DNA of 39,731 nucleotides from NCBI RefSeq assembly GCF_017813245.1, contig NZ_JAGIQL010000051.1, positions 1 to 39,731 on the forward strand, given 5' to 3'. The notes under the pieces were generated by a model, which worked only from the letters and a program-made list of their open reading frames with translations, made no database searches and had not been told where the DNA came from. Both the position numbers and the translations under genes were made by a program. Shown here piece by piece: positions 1-7,318 of the stretch (within the stretch, counting starts at the first letter, position 1; each line of letters starts with the position of its first letter). Origin of the DNA: Streptomyces montanisoli (GTDB lineage Bacteria; Actinomycetota; Actinomycetes; Streptomycetales; Streptomycetaceae).

Positions 1-1287
1 GCCGCGCGCGCCCGGCTCCGGGCCGCGGGCGACCTTGAGCGGGCGGCCGAGCACGTCCGCGAACACCCGCAGCCACGGCAGGCTGCGCGCGCCGCCGCCG
101 CACACGCCGAGTTCGCCCGTCAGGCCCGCCGCTTCGAGGCAGTGGCGGGCCGCGAACGCGATCGCCTCGCACATGGCCCGCACGAGCTCCGCGCGCGAGG
201 CCCGCAGGTCGAGGCCGGTGAACTCGGCGCGGGCGCGCGGGTCCACGAACGGCACGCGCTCGCCCGAAGGCGACAGGTACGGCAGCGCCGCGACGCCCCG
301 CGCACCGCGCGGCGTCTCGTCCAGCATCCCCGACACGTGCTCGTGCCGTGACCCGGTCATGTTCAGCACCCAGTCGAGCGCGACCGTTCCCGTCATCGCG
401 GGCAGGGCGCGCAGGTTGCGGTCGGCGCGGTCGGTGGCCAGGTGAAAGCCGACGGGGTCGCCGTCGCGCACCACGCGCTCGGCGACGACCTCGCAGGCCA
501 GCGTCGTGCCGATGATGAGCAGCCCGTCGCCCGGCTCGGTGATGCCGGCGCCGAGCGCGCACGCCGGCAGGTCGTAGGGGCCCGAGCTGACGGGCGTGCC
601 CTCCGGCAGGCCGGTGCCGTCGACGTCGCCGCGCGCCCGCCCGAAGGGGACCGTCGTGGAGACCGGCGGCAGCAGTCCTTCGCGGTGTTCGATGCCGAGC
701 GCTTCGAGTACCTGCGGCGAGTACGTGCGGGTGGTCGGGTCGAGGAACGGCACCGAGGCGTCGGACAGGTCGGTGCAGCGTTCGCCGGTCAGCCGCAGGT
801 GGAGGACGTCCTTGCAGCACGCGGCCGTCGTGGCGGCGTCGAGCGTCGCGGGCTCGTTGCGGTCGAGCCAGGCGAGCAGCGCGCCGGGGGAGCCGGGGAA
901 CAGCACGTTGCCGGTGTGCCGGAATAGCCGCAGCGCCGTGCCGTCCGCCATCCAGCCGGCGACGAGGTCGCCCGCCCTGCCGTCCATCCACGACAGCGCG
1001 GGCCGCACGGGGTGCCCGTCGGCGTCGACCAGCCAGAGGCCGTCGCCCTGCCCGGTCATCGCCACGAGCGCGGGCGGGCCGCCGTCAGAGCCCGCGTCAG
1101 CACTGCCGCCCGCGACGGCGTCGATCACGCGCACCGCGGCGCGTACGACCTCGTCGACGTCCTGCTCGACGCGGTCGCCGCTGCCGCCGAGCGACACCGG
1201 CACCGACTCGACGCGCAGCGCCGTGCCGTCCTCCGCGAAGGCCACCGCCTTGGCGACGGACGTTCCCATGTCAAGTCCGACGAACAC
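1..1287 (-). CDS. FGGY-family carbohydrate kinase, C-terminus cut by window edge
   Basis: This is an ATP-dependent sugar or polyol kinase of the FGGY/ASKHA fold; the substrate cannot be named. The GTG start follows an AGAGGAG ribosome site about 6 bases upstream. The N-terminus VFVGLDMGTSVAKAVAF is the first phosphate-binding loop. TGQGDGLWLVD, SWMDGR and GTTLACEV match conserved FGGY positions, and the second-domain segment CGGGARSLPWLRVFADVLGR comes just before the edge. About 429 residues are visible; family members are near 480-500, so only the last 50-70 are missing. It lies 57 bases downstream of the hydroxyacid dehydrogenase on the same strand and is probably cotranscribed. A second, divergent FGGY kinase lies 1.3 kb away. 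The family call is secure; a xylulokinase-like role is only a guess. Confidence 0.9.
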   Translation of the reverse strand, partial: MFVGLDMGTSVAKAVAFAEDGTALRVESVPVSLGGSGDRVEQDVDEVVRAAVRVIDAVAGGSADAGSDGGPPALVAMTGQGDGLWLVDADGHPVRPALSWMDGRAGDLVAGWMADGTALRLFRHTGNVLFPGSPGALLAWLDRNEPATLDAATTAACCKDVLHLRLTGERCTDLSDASVPFLDPTTRTYSPQVLEALGIEHREGLLPPVSTTVPFGRARGDVDGTGLPEGTPVSSGPYDLPACALGAGITEPGDGLLIIGTTLACEVVAERVVRDGDPVGFHLATDRADRNLRALPAMTGTVALDWVLNMTGSRHEHVSGMLDETPRGARGVAALPYLSPSGERVPFVDPRARAEFTGLDLRASRAELVRAMCEAIAFAARHCLEAAGLTGELGVCGGGARSLPWLRVFADVLGRPLKVARGPEPGARG

Positions 1288-1303
1288 CGCGTGCTCCTCT
1301 CAG

Positions 1304-1348
1304 ACGACCCAAACGACCCAAACGACCCAAACGACTCAGACGACTCAG
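1304..1348. repeat. Five 9-bp tandem repeats between dehydrogenase and kinase
   Basis: Three copies of ACGACCCAA are followed by two of ACGACTCAG with no gaps. They overlap the dehydrogenase stop codon and lie in the 57-base spacer before the kinase ribosome site. The unit is a multiple of three bases, as in several other tandem repeats in this window. No function is evident. Confidence 0.85.
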
Positions 1349-2370
1349 ACGACGCGGTGGGCCAGCGGCTCACCACGCAGGTACCGGCCCACCTCGGCGG
1401 CCGCGATCCGCGCCGCGTTGTGCGCGACCGCCGTGTTGGCGCCCGCCAGATGGGGTGTCATGACCAGCCGCGGCGCCGTGCGCAGCCGGCTGTCCGCGGG
1501 CGGCGGTTCGACGGCGAACACGTCGAGCGCCGCGCCGGCGAGCCGCCCCGACTCAAGACCGTCGCACAGGGCGTCCTCGTCGAGCAGGGCGCCCCGCGCG
1601 CAGTTGACGACGACGGCGCCGTCGGGCAGCAGCGCCAGCTCCCGCGCGCCGAGCAGCCCGCGGGTCTCCGCCGTGAGTCGGGCGTGCAGCGAGACGACGT
1701 CGCTCGCGCGCAGCAGTTCGTCCAGGGTGGACACGGCGCTCGCGCCGGTGTCGCGCAGGGTGGCGGCGTCCGCGTACGGGTCGTACACGAGGACGCGCGC
1801 GCCGAAGGCCGTCAGGGCCCTGGCGACCCGGCTGCCGACCGCGCCGCAGCCGACGAGCCCGACGGTCGCGCCGTCGAGCCCGGGGCCGCAGTTCTCGTAC
1901 GTGTAGAACTCACCCGCCCAGCGCCCGGACGCGAGAGCGGCCGACGTCTCGGGGACGCGGCGCATCGCGGCGAGCATCATCGCCACCGTGTACTCGGCGG
2001 TGGCGGCGGCGTTGCGGCCGGGCGTGTTGCAGACGCGCACGCCGTGCTCCTCGGCCGCCTCCAGATTGACGTTGACGGGCCCGCCGCGCCCGACCACGAC
2101 CAGCCGCAGCGAGGGCGCCGACGCGAGGACCTTCGCGGTGACGGGCCCCATCTGCGTGAGGCACACCTCGGCATCGCCGAGCGCGTCGATCATCGTGTCC
2201 TCGTCGCCCGACGCCTCGTCGACCTCCGAGACGGGACCGAAGGGGGTGAGCGGCCAGGGCAGTGTCAGCGGGGCCACCGTGTGGCCGTGGTCCTCGCCGA
2301 GGACGGCGGCGAGCTCCCGGGCGAAGAGGTCGGGGGCGACGAAGTGGTCGCCGGCGGCGAGGATTCGCAT
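1345..2370 (-). CDS. D-isomer-specific 2-hydroxyacid dehydrogenase
   Basis: This is an NAD(P)-dependent oxidoreductase interconverting a 2-keto acid and a D-2-hydroxy acid. It has 341 residues, normal for the family. The Rossmann dinucleotide loop is VGLVGCGAVGSRVARAL, followed by the acidic VLVYDPY that favours NAD. The catalytic Arg sits in NCARGALLDEDAL, the Glu in DVFAVEP and the His in MTPHLAGAN. I start at the ATG encoding MRILAAGDHFV because GGGAGG lies 9 bases upstream; the reading frame could extend 17 codons further but that stretch is low-complexity. It is the first gene of a minus-strand pair with the FGGY kinase and is divergent from the second FGGY kinase. Its substrate may belong to the same sugar-acid or polyol route; that is inference from context. 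Confidence 0.9.
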   Translation of the reverse strand: MRILAAGDHFVAPDLFARELAAVLGEDHGHTVAPLTLPWPLTPFGPVSEVDEASGDEDTMIDALGDAEVCLTQMGPVTAKVLASAPSLRLVVVGRGGPVNVNLEAAEEHGVRVCNTPGRNAAATAEYTVAMMLAAMRRVPETSAALASGRWAGEFYTYENCGPGLDGATVGLVGCGAVGSRVARALTAFGARVLVYDPYADAATLRDTGASAVSTLDELLRASDVVSLHARLTAETRGLLGARELALLPDGAVVVNCARGALLDEDALCDGLESGRLAGAALDVFAVEPPPADSRLRTAPRLVMTPHLAGANTAVAHNAARIAAAEVGRYLRGEPLAHRVV

Positions 2371-2488
2371 CGGACGGGGCCTCCCTGACGGTCGGGACTG
2401 CGGGCTGCGGCGCGGACGCATCAGAGACTACGGCCGCCGCACGCGCGGTCGGGGCTCCCGGCGCGCCCGGGCGGAACCAATCGCGTAC

Positions 2489-2513
2489 CGGAACATAAGG
2501 TGAGGTCATTCCG
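2489..2513. promoter_or_regulatory. Candidate operator in the divergent kinase/dehydrogenase spacer
   Basis: An inverted repeat CGGAA-N15-TTCCG lies in the 261-base spacer between the two divergent transcription units. It is centred about 130 bases from either start. The arms are short and no regulator gene for the locus is in view, so this is only a candidate. Confidence 0.25.
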
Positions 2514-2528
2514 TACGGGGCCGGGCCC

Positions 2529-2585
2529 GGGGCCAGGGGCCGGACCCGGGGCCACGGGCCGGGGCCGGGGCCACGGGCCGGGGCC
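2529..2585. repeat. Three 19-bp GC-only tandem repeats in the kinase leader
   Basis: Two identical copies of GGGGCCACGGGCCGGGGCC (2548-2566 and 2567-2585) follow a diverged third copy (2529-2547). The array sits between the candidate operator and the kinase start. The RNA would fold strongly on itself. It can be read as a Gly/Pro/Arg-rich extension of the kinase, which I reject as protein. Confidence 0.75.
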
Positions 2586-2631
2586 GGGCGGCCCGACGAC
2601 GTGGCCCGAAGACGTGGGAGCAGGTGGGACC

Positions 2632-4131
2632 GTGGCAACGGCTGACGACGACGGCGTATGGCTGGGCATCGACCTGGGCACGCAGAGCGTGCGCGCGCTC
2701 GCGGTCGCGTCCGGCGGGCGCGTACGGGGCCAGGGCTCCGCGCCCCTGACGGGCACGCGCGACGGCAAGCGGCACGAACAACTCCCCGCCGACTGGTGGT
2801 CGGCCACCGTCGACGCGGTGCGCCAGGCCGTCCGCGGCCTGGCCGCGCCCGTCGACGCGCTCGCCGTGTGCGGCACGTCGGGAACGGTGCTGCTGACGGA
2901 CGCCAAGGGCGAGCCCGTGTCGCCCGCGCTGATGTACGACGACGGGCGTGCGGTCCAGGAGTCGCGCCGCGCGCAGGAGGCCGGCGAGGAGCTGTGGCGG
3001 GAGCTTGGCCAGCGCATCCAGCCGAGCTGGGCACTCGCCAAACTGGTCTGGCTCACCGAAGACGGCGACAGCGGCAGCGGCAGCGGCCCGCAGACAGGCG
3101 CGCAGGCCGGGGCGCGCGTGTGCCACCAGGCGGACTTCGTCACCTCCCGCCTCGTGGGGCGGCCGGTCGCGACGGATTCCAGCCACGCGCTCAAGTCCGG
3201 CTACGACACGCGCCGGCGCGCCTGGCCGGTGGACGTGCTGGACGCGCTGGGCCTCGGCGGCCTCACGTTCCCCGATGTCGTGCTGCCCGGCAACGTGCTC
3301 GGCACGGTCGGCGCGGCGGCCGCCAAGGAGACGGGCCTGTCGCCTTCCACCCGGGTGATCGCCGGGATGACCGACGGCTGCGCGGCCCAACTCGGCTCCG
3401 GAGCCTGGGAGGTGGGCCGCTGGAACTCCGTGCTCGGCACGACGCTCGTCATCAAGGGCGTCACCGCCGAGCCACTGCACGACCCGGCGGGCGTTCTCTA
3501 CAACCACCTCTCCCCCGACTCCACCTGGCTGCCCGGCGGCGCGTCGAGCGCCGGTGCGGGCGTGCTGACGACGGCGTTCCCCGGCGCCGACCTGCCCGCA
3601 CTCGACCGCGCGGCGGCGGCCCGCGAGCCGGCAGGCGCGATCACCTACCCGCTGGTCTCGCGCGGCGAGAGGTTCCCGTTCCTCGCCCCGGACGCCGAGC
3701 TGTTCACGCTCGGCACACCGGCGGACGACGCCGACCGGTACGCGTCGCTGCTCCAGGGCGTGGCGCTGGTGGAGCGGCTCTGCCTCGCCTACGTACGCCA
3801 GTTGGGCGCACGCGTCGAGGGGCCGGTCGCCTTCACGGGCGGGGCCACGCGCAGCGCGTACTGGAACCAGCTGCGGGCCGACGTGCTCGGCAGGCCCGCG
3901 ACCGTGCCGGAAGGGGCCGGTTCGGCGCTGGGCATGGCCGTACTCGCCGCACGGGGCGCGGGCGTCCCGCGGGACACACTGCGGTCCATGGTCCGCGTCG
4001 CGGAGGAGGTCGCACCGCGGGATGCCGTGAAGGAACGCTTCGACGGTGTGTTCGTGGCCCTGGTCGACGAGTTGGCGCGGCGCGGCTGGCTGCCCGAGGA
4101 GACGGCACGGTACGCACGCGAGGAAGGATGA
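2632..4131 (+). CDS. FGGY-family carbohydrate kinase (xylulokinase-like)
   Basis: This is a sugar/polyol kinase of 499 residues, full family length. The first phosphate loop is GIDLGTQSVRALAVASGGR. CGTSGTVLLTD and ALMYDDGRA come next. GMTDGCAAQLGSGA carries the expected catalytic-base Asp, GTTLVIKG follows, and FTGGATRSAYWNQLRADVLG marks the C-terminal ATPase domain. I chose the GTG encoding VATADDDGVW with AGGTGGG just upstream. The frame stays open to a GTG at 2500, but the extra 44 residues are a Gly/Pro/Arg run from the 19-bp repeats and absent from the family core. The histidine phosphatase starts 10 bases after its stop, so the two are one operon. Two FGGY kinases plus a hydroxyacid dehydrogenase suggest degradation of an unusual sugar or polyol; the substrate is not readable from sequence. 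Confidence 0.88.
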   Translation: MATADDDGVWLGIDLGTQSVRALAVASGGRVRGQGSAPLTGTRDGKRHEQLPADWWSATVDAVRQAVRGLAAPVDALAVCGTSGTVLLTDAKGEPVSPALMYDDGRAVQESRRAQEAGEELWRELGQRIQPSWALAKLVWLTEDGDSGSGSGPQTGAQAGARVCHQADFVTSRLVGRPVATDSSHALKSGYDTRRRAWPVDVLDALGLGGLTFPDVVLPGNVLGTVGAAAAKETGLSPSTRVIAGMTDGCAAQLGSGAWEVGRWNSVLGTTLVIKGVTAEPLHDPAGVLYNHLSPDSTWLPGGASSAGAGVLTTAFPGADLPALDRAAAAREPAGAITYPLVSRGERFPFLAPDAELFTLGTPADDADRYASLLQGVALVERLCLAYVRQLGARVEGPVAFTGGATRSAYWNQLRADVLGRPATVPEGAGSALGMAVLAARGAGVPRDTLRSMVRVAEEVAPRDAVKERFDGVFVALVDELARRGWLPEETARYAREEG

Positions 4132-4141
4132 CGGTGCCCCG

Positions 4142-4885
4142 ATGACGCCCGACGAGACGAAACCCGGCGCAACGAAGCCCGGCGCAACGAAGCCCGGCGC
4201 AACGAAGCCCCGCGAAACGAAGCCCCGCGAAACGACGACACTCTTCCTCGCCCGGCACGGCGAGACAGTGTGGCACGCCGAGAACCGTTACACCGGCAGC
4301 AGCGACATCGCCCTCACCGCACGCGGCGAGGAGCAGGCCGAGGCGCTCGGCCGCTGGGCCGCATCAGCGCGGCTCGACGCGATCGTGGCGTCCCCGCTCT
4401 CCCGCGCGCGCCGCACGGCGGCCCCGTCGCTGCGCACGACCGGCCTGCCCGAGACACTCGAACCGGGCCTGTGCGAGCTCGACTTCGGCATCGCGGAGGG
4501 CCGGACGCTGGCCGAGGTGGAGGCGCGGGACCCGGACGCGGTCGCGGAGTTCGTGCGCGCCCCGGCCACCAGGCCGCTGCCCGGCGGCGACGACCCCGTC
4601 GCCGCCGCCGCGCGGGGCGCGGATGCGCTGTGGCGCGTCGCGGAGGCGCACCGAGGGGGCAGGGTGCTCGTCGTTGCCCACAACACCCTGTACCGCCTGG
4701 TGCTCTGCCACCTGCTCTCGATCCCGCTGGACGACTACCGCCGTGTCCTGCCCGGTCTGAGGAACGGCGCCGTGACGGAGCTGCGGATGCGGCCGGGCGG
4801 GCAGCGGCAGGCGTCGCTCATGTCGTACAACGTGCCGAACAACGTACCGAGCAACGTGCCGACGGAGCAGCCGTCTTCGCCGTGA
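4142..4885 (+). CDS. Histidine phosphatase superfamily protein with repeat-rich ends
   Basis: This is a phosphomonoesterase of the phosphoglycerate-mutase/RHG fold, 247 residues. The core motif FLARHGETVWHAENRYTG gives the phospho-accepting His, SPLSRARRTAAP the second Arg region, and VLVVAHNTLYR the second catalytic His. ELDFGIAEGRTLAEVE contains the acidic residue of the family. The N-terminal 30 residues are five Thr-Lys-Pro-rich pentapeptide repeats before the first strand. The C-terminus carries three NVP tetrapeptides from 12-bp repeats (4829-4864). Both look like disordered additions to a normal core. It follows the FGGY kinase by 10 bases and probably removes or recycles a sugar phosphate of that pathway (inference). 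It ends 6 bases from the convergent gene's stop. Confidence 0.88.
   Translation: MTPDETKPGATKPGATKPGATKPRETKPRETTTLFLARHGETVWHAENRYTGSSDIALTARGEEQAEALGRWAASARLDAIVASPLSRARRTAAPSLRTTGLPETLEPGLCELDFGIAEGRTLAEVEARDPDAVAEFVRAPATRPLPGGDDPVAAAARGADALWRVAEAHRGGRVLVVAHNTLYRLVLCHLLSIPLDDYRRVLPGLRNGAVTELRMRPGGQRQASLMSYNVPNNVPSNVPTEQPSSP
4157..4231 (+). repeat. Five in-frame 15-bp tandem repeats in the phosphatase N-terminus
   Basis: Units of the type ACGAAGCCCGGCGCA (three) and ACGAAGCCCCGCGAA (two) run head to tail. They encode a pentapeptide alternating Gly-Ala and Arg-Glu between Thr-Lys-Pro. Near identity of the units indicates recent slippage-type expansion. Confidence 0.9.
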
Positions 4886-4891
4886 TCGGCG

Positions 4892-5722
4892 CTACTTCGT
4901 GAACAGCGCGTTGAGCGTCGAGTAGTCAAGCGCCCCCTCCAGCGGCCCGTACGTGCCGTCCGTGAGCAGCGCGACGGCGGCCGCGCGGGCCGCGGTGTAG
5001 GCGGCCTGGGCGGCGCCCGTGCCGACGCTGACGCGGCGGACCCCGGCGGCGGCGAGCTCGGCGACGGCGGGGGCGCCCGGGCCCGCCATGACGTTCACCG
5101 GAAGCGGGCCCTCCGCGAGCGCGCGCAGCGCGTCGAGGTCCAGCAGCCCGGGCACGAAGATGCCGTCGGCGCCGGCCTCGGCGTACGCGGCGGTGCGCGC
5201 CAACGCGTCGTCGAGGCGCCCCTCGGGCGCGCCGACGCCGCGCAGGTAGATGTCCGTCCTGGCGTTGATGACGAGTTCGGGCAGGCCCGCTGCGGTGGCG
5301 GCCTCGCGCGCCGTGCGGATGCGCGCGGCCTGCTGCCCGGCGGAGTAGAGCCCTCCGCCGGGCGCGCCCGAGTCCTCCAGGTTGACGCCGACGGCGCCCG
5401 CCGCGACGAAGTGGCGTACCGCTTCCGCGATGTCGCCGTACCCGCTCTCGGCGTCGACGGTGACGGGCACGTCGACGGCGGCGGCGATCCGCGCGGCGGC
5501 GCCTGCCATCAGCTCCAGGTCGGCGTGTTCTCCGTCGCCGCGCCCGAGGGACCACGCCACGCCGCCACTTGTGGTGGCGATGGCCCGCGCGCCGGCCTCG
5601 GCGATCACGGCGGCGCTCGCCGCGTCCCAGGCGTTGGGCAGGACGAGGACGCCCTCCTCGGTCAGGGCGCGCAGCCGCAGGGCCTTTTCCCGTGAGGCGG
5701 CCGGGTGCGTGTCAGATGGCAT
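4892..5722 (-). CDS. Isocitrate lyase/phosphoenolpyruvate mutase family enzyme
   Basis: This is a TIM-barrel enzyme of the PEP mutase/isocitrate lyase superfamily acting on C-C or P-C bonds of 2-oxo or 2-hydroxy acids. It has 276 residues, the size of the PrpB/oxaloacetate-decarboxylase-like subgroup. LVLPNAWDAASA is the usual N-terminal strand. VTVDAESGYG (about 89-96) supplies the metal-binding acids. GVNLEDS (about 113-118) and INARTDIYL follow. The KKCGH catalytic-Cys motif of true isocitrate and methylisocitrate lyases is not seen, so neither name is justified. It is convergent with the phosphatase and divergent from the antiporter operon, apparently a single-gene unit. The start has GGGGAAG just upstream. 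Confidence 0.85.
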   Translation of the reverse strand: MPSDTHPAASREKALRLRALTEEGVLVLPNAWDAASAAVIAEAGARAIATTSGGVAWSLGRGDGEHADLELMAGAAARIAAAVDVPVTVDAESGYGDIAEAVRHFVAAGAVGVNLEDSGAPGGGLYSAGQQAARIRTAREAATAAGLPELVINARTDIYLRGVGAPEGRLDDALARTAAYAEAGADGIFVPGLLDLDALRALAEGPLPVNVMAGPGAPAVAELAAAGVRRVSVGTGAAQAAYTAARAAAVALLTDGTYGPLEGALDYSTLNALFTK

Positions 5723-5830
5723 GTCTTCCCCGTGGTCGTAGCCGAGCCTGTAATCGTGCTCGTGGTCGTGCCCGTCGTGTCGAAGGCGCCGATGTCACGG
5801 GAAGACTACGCGGCGAGGACGTGCGCCGGG

Positions 5831-5888
5831 CCGCATTCGGCACCTGCGCCCATTCGGGTAGCGGCAGGCGTGCGGCGGCCGAATGCGG
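5831..5888. promoter_or_regulatory. Long inverted repeat upstream of the antiporter operon
   Basis: Perfect 11-bp arms CCGCATTCGGC (5831-5841) and GCCGAATGCGG (5878-5888) flank a 36-base interval. That interval contains a third CATTCGG (5851-5857), exactly 17 bases after the first. It ends 38 bases before the mrpE-like start. It could be a multi-site operator or a leader-RNA stem-loop. The rest of the 204-base spacer (5723-5926) shows no gene that I can support. Confidence 0.5.
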
Positions 5889-5926
5889 GTACCAGGCTGC
5901 ACCATGACGATGCCTGGGGATGAAGG

Positions 5927-6433
5927 GTGAAGCCCGCCGCCTCCTCCCAGCGGCCGGCCGCCCGCCGCGCGGCCGGCGTCGTGGCGTGGTGGTGCGTGCT
6001 GTACCTGGTGTGGTTCGCGTTCAGCGGCGAGGCCGGCTGGCCGGTGGCCGGGTGGGGTGCCGCGGCGGCCGCGGTCGCGACGGCCGCGGGACGGGTGGTG
6101 GTCGCGCGGGGTCTGCCGGCCGTCAGGTTCCGGGCGCGGTGGCTGACCTGCGTGCCGAGTGCGGCGTGGCAGACGGTGGTGGACTTCGGCGTCATCACGG
6201 CGGTGCTGGCGCGGAGCATCGCCACGGGGCGGCGCGGCCCTGTGGGCCGCTTCGTGCACAGGGATGTGGATATGCGGGCTGCCGGTGCGGCTACCGGCCC
6301 CGCGGCCGTCGCATGGGTCACTCTGGTCTCCGGTTACTCACCCAACGCCTACGTGGTCGACATCGACCGGGACGCCGGCCGGGTGCTGCTGCACGACCTG
6401 CGTCCGCTGCGGGCATCGGAGGAGCCGGCATGA
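5927..6433 (+). CDS. mrpE: Mrp/Mnh antiporter subunit E (MnhE family)
   Basis: This is the small membrane subunit E of a multi-subunit Na+(K+)/H+ antiporter in the cytoplasmic membrane, 168 residues. Two hydrophobic segments near residues 15-60 (VVAWWCVLYLVWFAFSG and the Ala-rich run after it) are followed by the soluble MnhE domain. That domain has WLTCVPSAAWQTVVDFGVI, a Tyr-Ser-Pro-Asn segment (SGYSPNAYVVDID) and VLLHDLRP near the end. It opens a seven-gene operon and overlaps the next gene by 4 bases (ATGA). The GTG start is preceded by GGGGATGAAGG. The family assignment is firm; which ion is carried cannot be told. Confidence 0.85.
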   Translation: MKPAASSQRPAARRAAGVVAWWCVLYLVWFAFSGEAGWPVAGWGAAAAAVATAAGRVVVARGLPAVRFRARWLTCVPSAAWQTVVDFGVITAVLARSIATGRRGPVGRFVHRDVDMRAAGAATGPAAVAWVTLVSGYSPNAYVVDIDRDAGRVLLHDLRPLRASEEPA

Positions 6434-6684
6434 AGAACGAGTACCTGATCGCGGCGGTCGCTCTGCTCGCGGGCCTCGCGCCACTGGTGTGGGTCGGCGT
6501 GCGGGCGCGTGCCATCGACGGGCTCGTCGCCCTGGAACTCGCGGGGGTGATGACGACGCTCGTCCTCATCTGCGTGGCGGTCGGCACGCAGAGCTCGTCG
6601 GCGACGGGCGTCGCGCTGATCACAGCCGTCCTGAGCTGGGTCAGCGGTCTGCTGTGCGCCCGGTTCGTGGACCGTGCGCCGTGA
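6430..6684 (+). CDS. mrpF: Mrp/Mnh antiporter subunit F
   Basis: This is an 84-residue protein with three predicted membrane helices (about 3-22, 34-52 and 58-78), the size and topology of MnhF/MrpF. Characteristic are the short RARAIDGLVALE loop between helices one and two and the TTLVLICVAVGTQ segment. It starts on ATG overlapping the subunit E stop by 4 bases and ends in a GTGA overlap with subunit G, implying translational coupling and fixed stoichiometry. In known Mrp complexes F sits with E and G on the side of the large proton-pumping subunits. Confidence 0.87.
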   Translation: MKNEYLIAAVALLAGLAPLVWVGVRARAIDGLVALELAGVMTTLVLICVAVGTQSSSATGVALITAVLSWVSGLLCARFVDRAP

Positions 6685-7061
6685 GTGCGGTGCGTGTCGC
6701 GGCGGACGTGACGCTCGCCGCCGGTGTGCTGGCCCAACTGGTGTGCTGCCTGGGCGTGGTGTGGATGCGGGACGTCTTCGACCGCCTGCACTTCGCGGGC
6801 GCGGGGACCACCGTGGGTCCTGTGCTGATCGGTGTGTCCGTCGCACTGACCGGCTTCTCGTCGCCCTCGGGAACGGTGCAGTCGCTGGTCGCCCTGGCCT
6901 TCCTCGTCCTGCTCGGGCCCGTGCTCACGCACGCGACCGGGCGAGCGGCGCGCAACCTGCTCCACGGCGACCTCGGCCCGACGGGCCACAAGCCTGACGG
7001 CGGTTCACGCCCGCCGGAACCGAAACCGGCTCCGGCCGCACCCGAGGAGGGCGGCGGATGA
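6681..7061 (+). CDS. mrpG: Mrp/Mnh antiporter subunit G
   Basis: This is a 126-residue membrane protein of the PhaG/MnhG family with three helices in the first 90 residues. WMRDVFDRLHFAGAGTTVGP is the family signature loop, and LVALAFLVLLGPVLTHATGRAA matches the end of the domain. The last 35 residues are a Pro/Glu/Lys-rich hydrophilic tail not needed for the fold. The GTG start overlaps subunit F by 4 bases, and its stop overlaps the next ATG by 4 bases. Confidence 0.87.
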   Translation: MSAVRVAADVTLAAGVLAQLVCCLGVVWMRDVFDRLHFAGAGTTVGPVLIGVSVALTGFSSPSGTVQSLVALAFLVLLGPVLTHATGRAARNLLHGDLGPTGHKPDGGSRPPEPKPAPAAPEEGGG

Positions 7062-7318
7062 TCGACGTGGTGCAGATCGTCGTGCTGACGTTCGTCGCGC
7101 TGCTCGGCGTCGCCGTCGTCGCCTGCCGCGACACGCTGCGGCAGGTGATGGTCAACGGCATGTTCGGCCTGTCGCTCGTGGTGCTGTTCACCGTGTTCGA
7201 GGCGCCCGACGTCGCCATCTCCATGGCGGTGGTGTCGAACGTGGCCTATCCGATGCTGCTCCTCGCGACCATCTACCGCACCCGCGGGCGCGGCGCCGAC
7301 GAGCGGGAGCGCGAGTGA
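7058..7318 (+). CDS. MbhD/DUF4040-like antiporter subunit
   Basis: This is an 86-residue protein with three hydrophobic segments and the run ACRDTLRQVMVNGMFGLSLV. VLFTVFEAPDVAISMAVV follows, typical of the MbhD/DUF4040 domain. In classical Mrp systems this domain lies near the C-terminus of the large MrpA subunit; here it is a separate polypeptide, as in membrane-bound hydrogenase (MBH) operons. It overlaps both neighbours by 4 bases. The Glu in FEAPDVA is conserved in this domain and thought to be part of the ion path in Mrp/MBH complexes. The role is assigned by family and position. Confidence 0.8.
   Translation: MIDVVQIVVLTFVALLGVAVVACRDTLRQVMVNGMFGLSLVVLFTVFEAPDVAISMAVVSNVAYPMLLLATIYRTRGRGADERERE

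Noticed and set aside
2500..2631. N-terminal extension of the second FGGY kinase to a GTG at 2500
   Set aside because: The added residues are a Gly/Pro/Arg run coded by GC-only repeats, the family starts at the GIDLGTQS loop, and a GTG with a ribosome-like site is present at 2632.
4892..5722. Naming this gene isocitrate lyase or methylisocitrate lyase
   Set aside because: The catalytic Cys motif of those enzymes is not present, so only the superfamily is justified.
5705..5923. Open frames in the spacer before the antiporter operon
   Set aside because: Low-complexity Val/Arg-rich products with no ribosome site; the segment contains the long inverted repeat and is better seen as regulatory.
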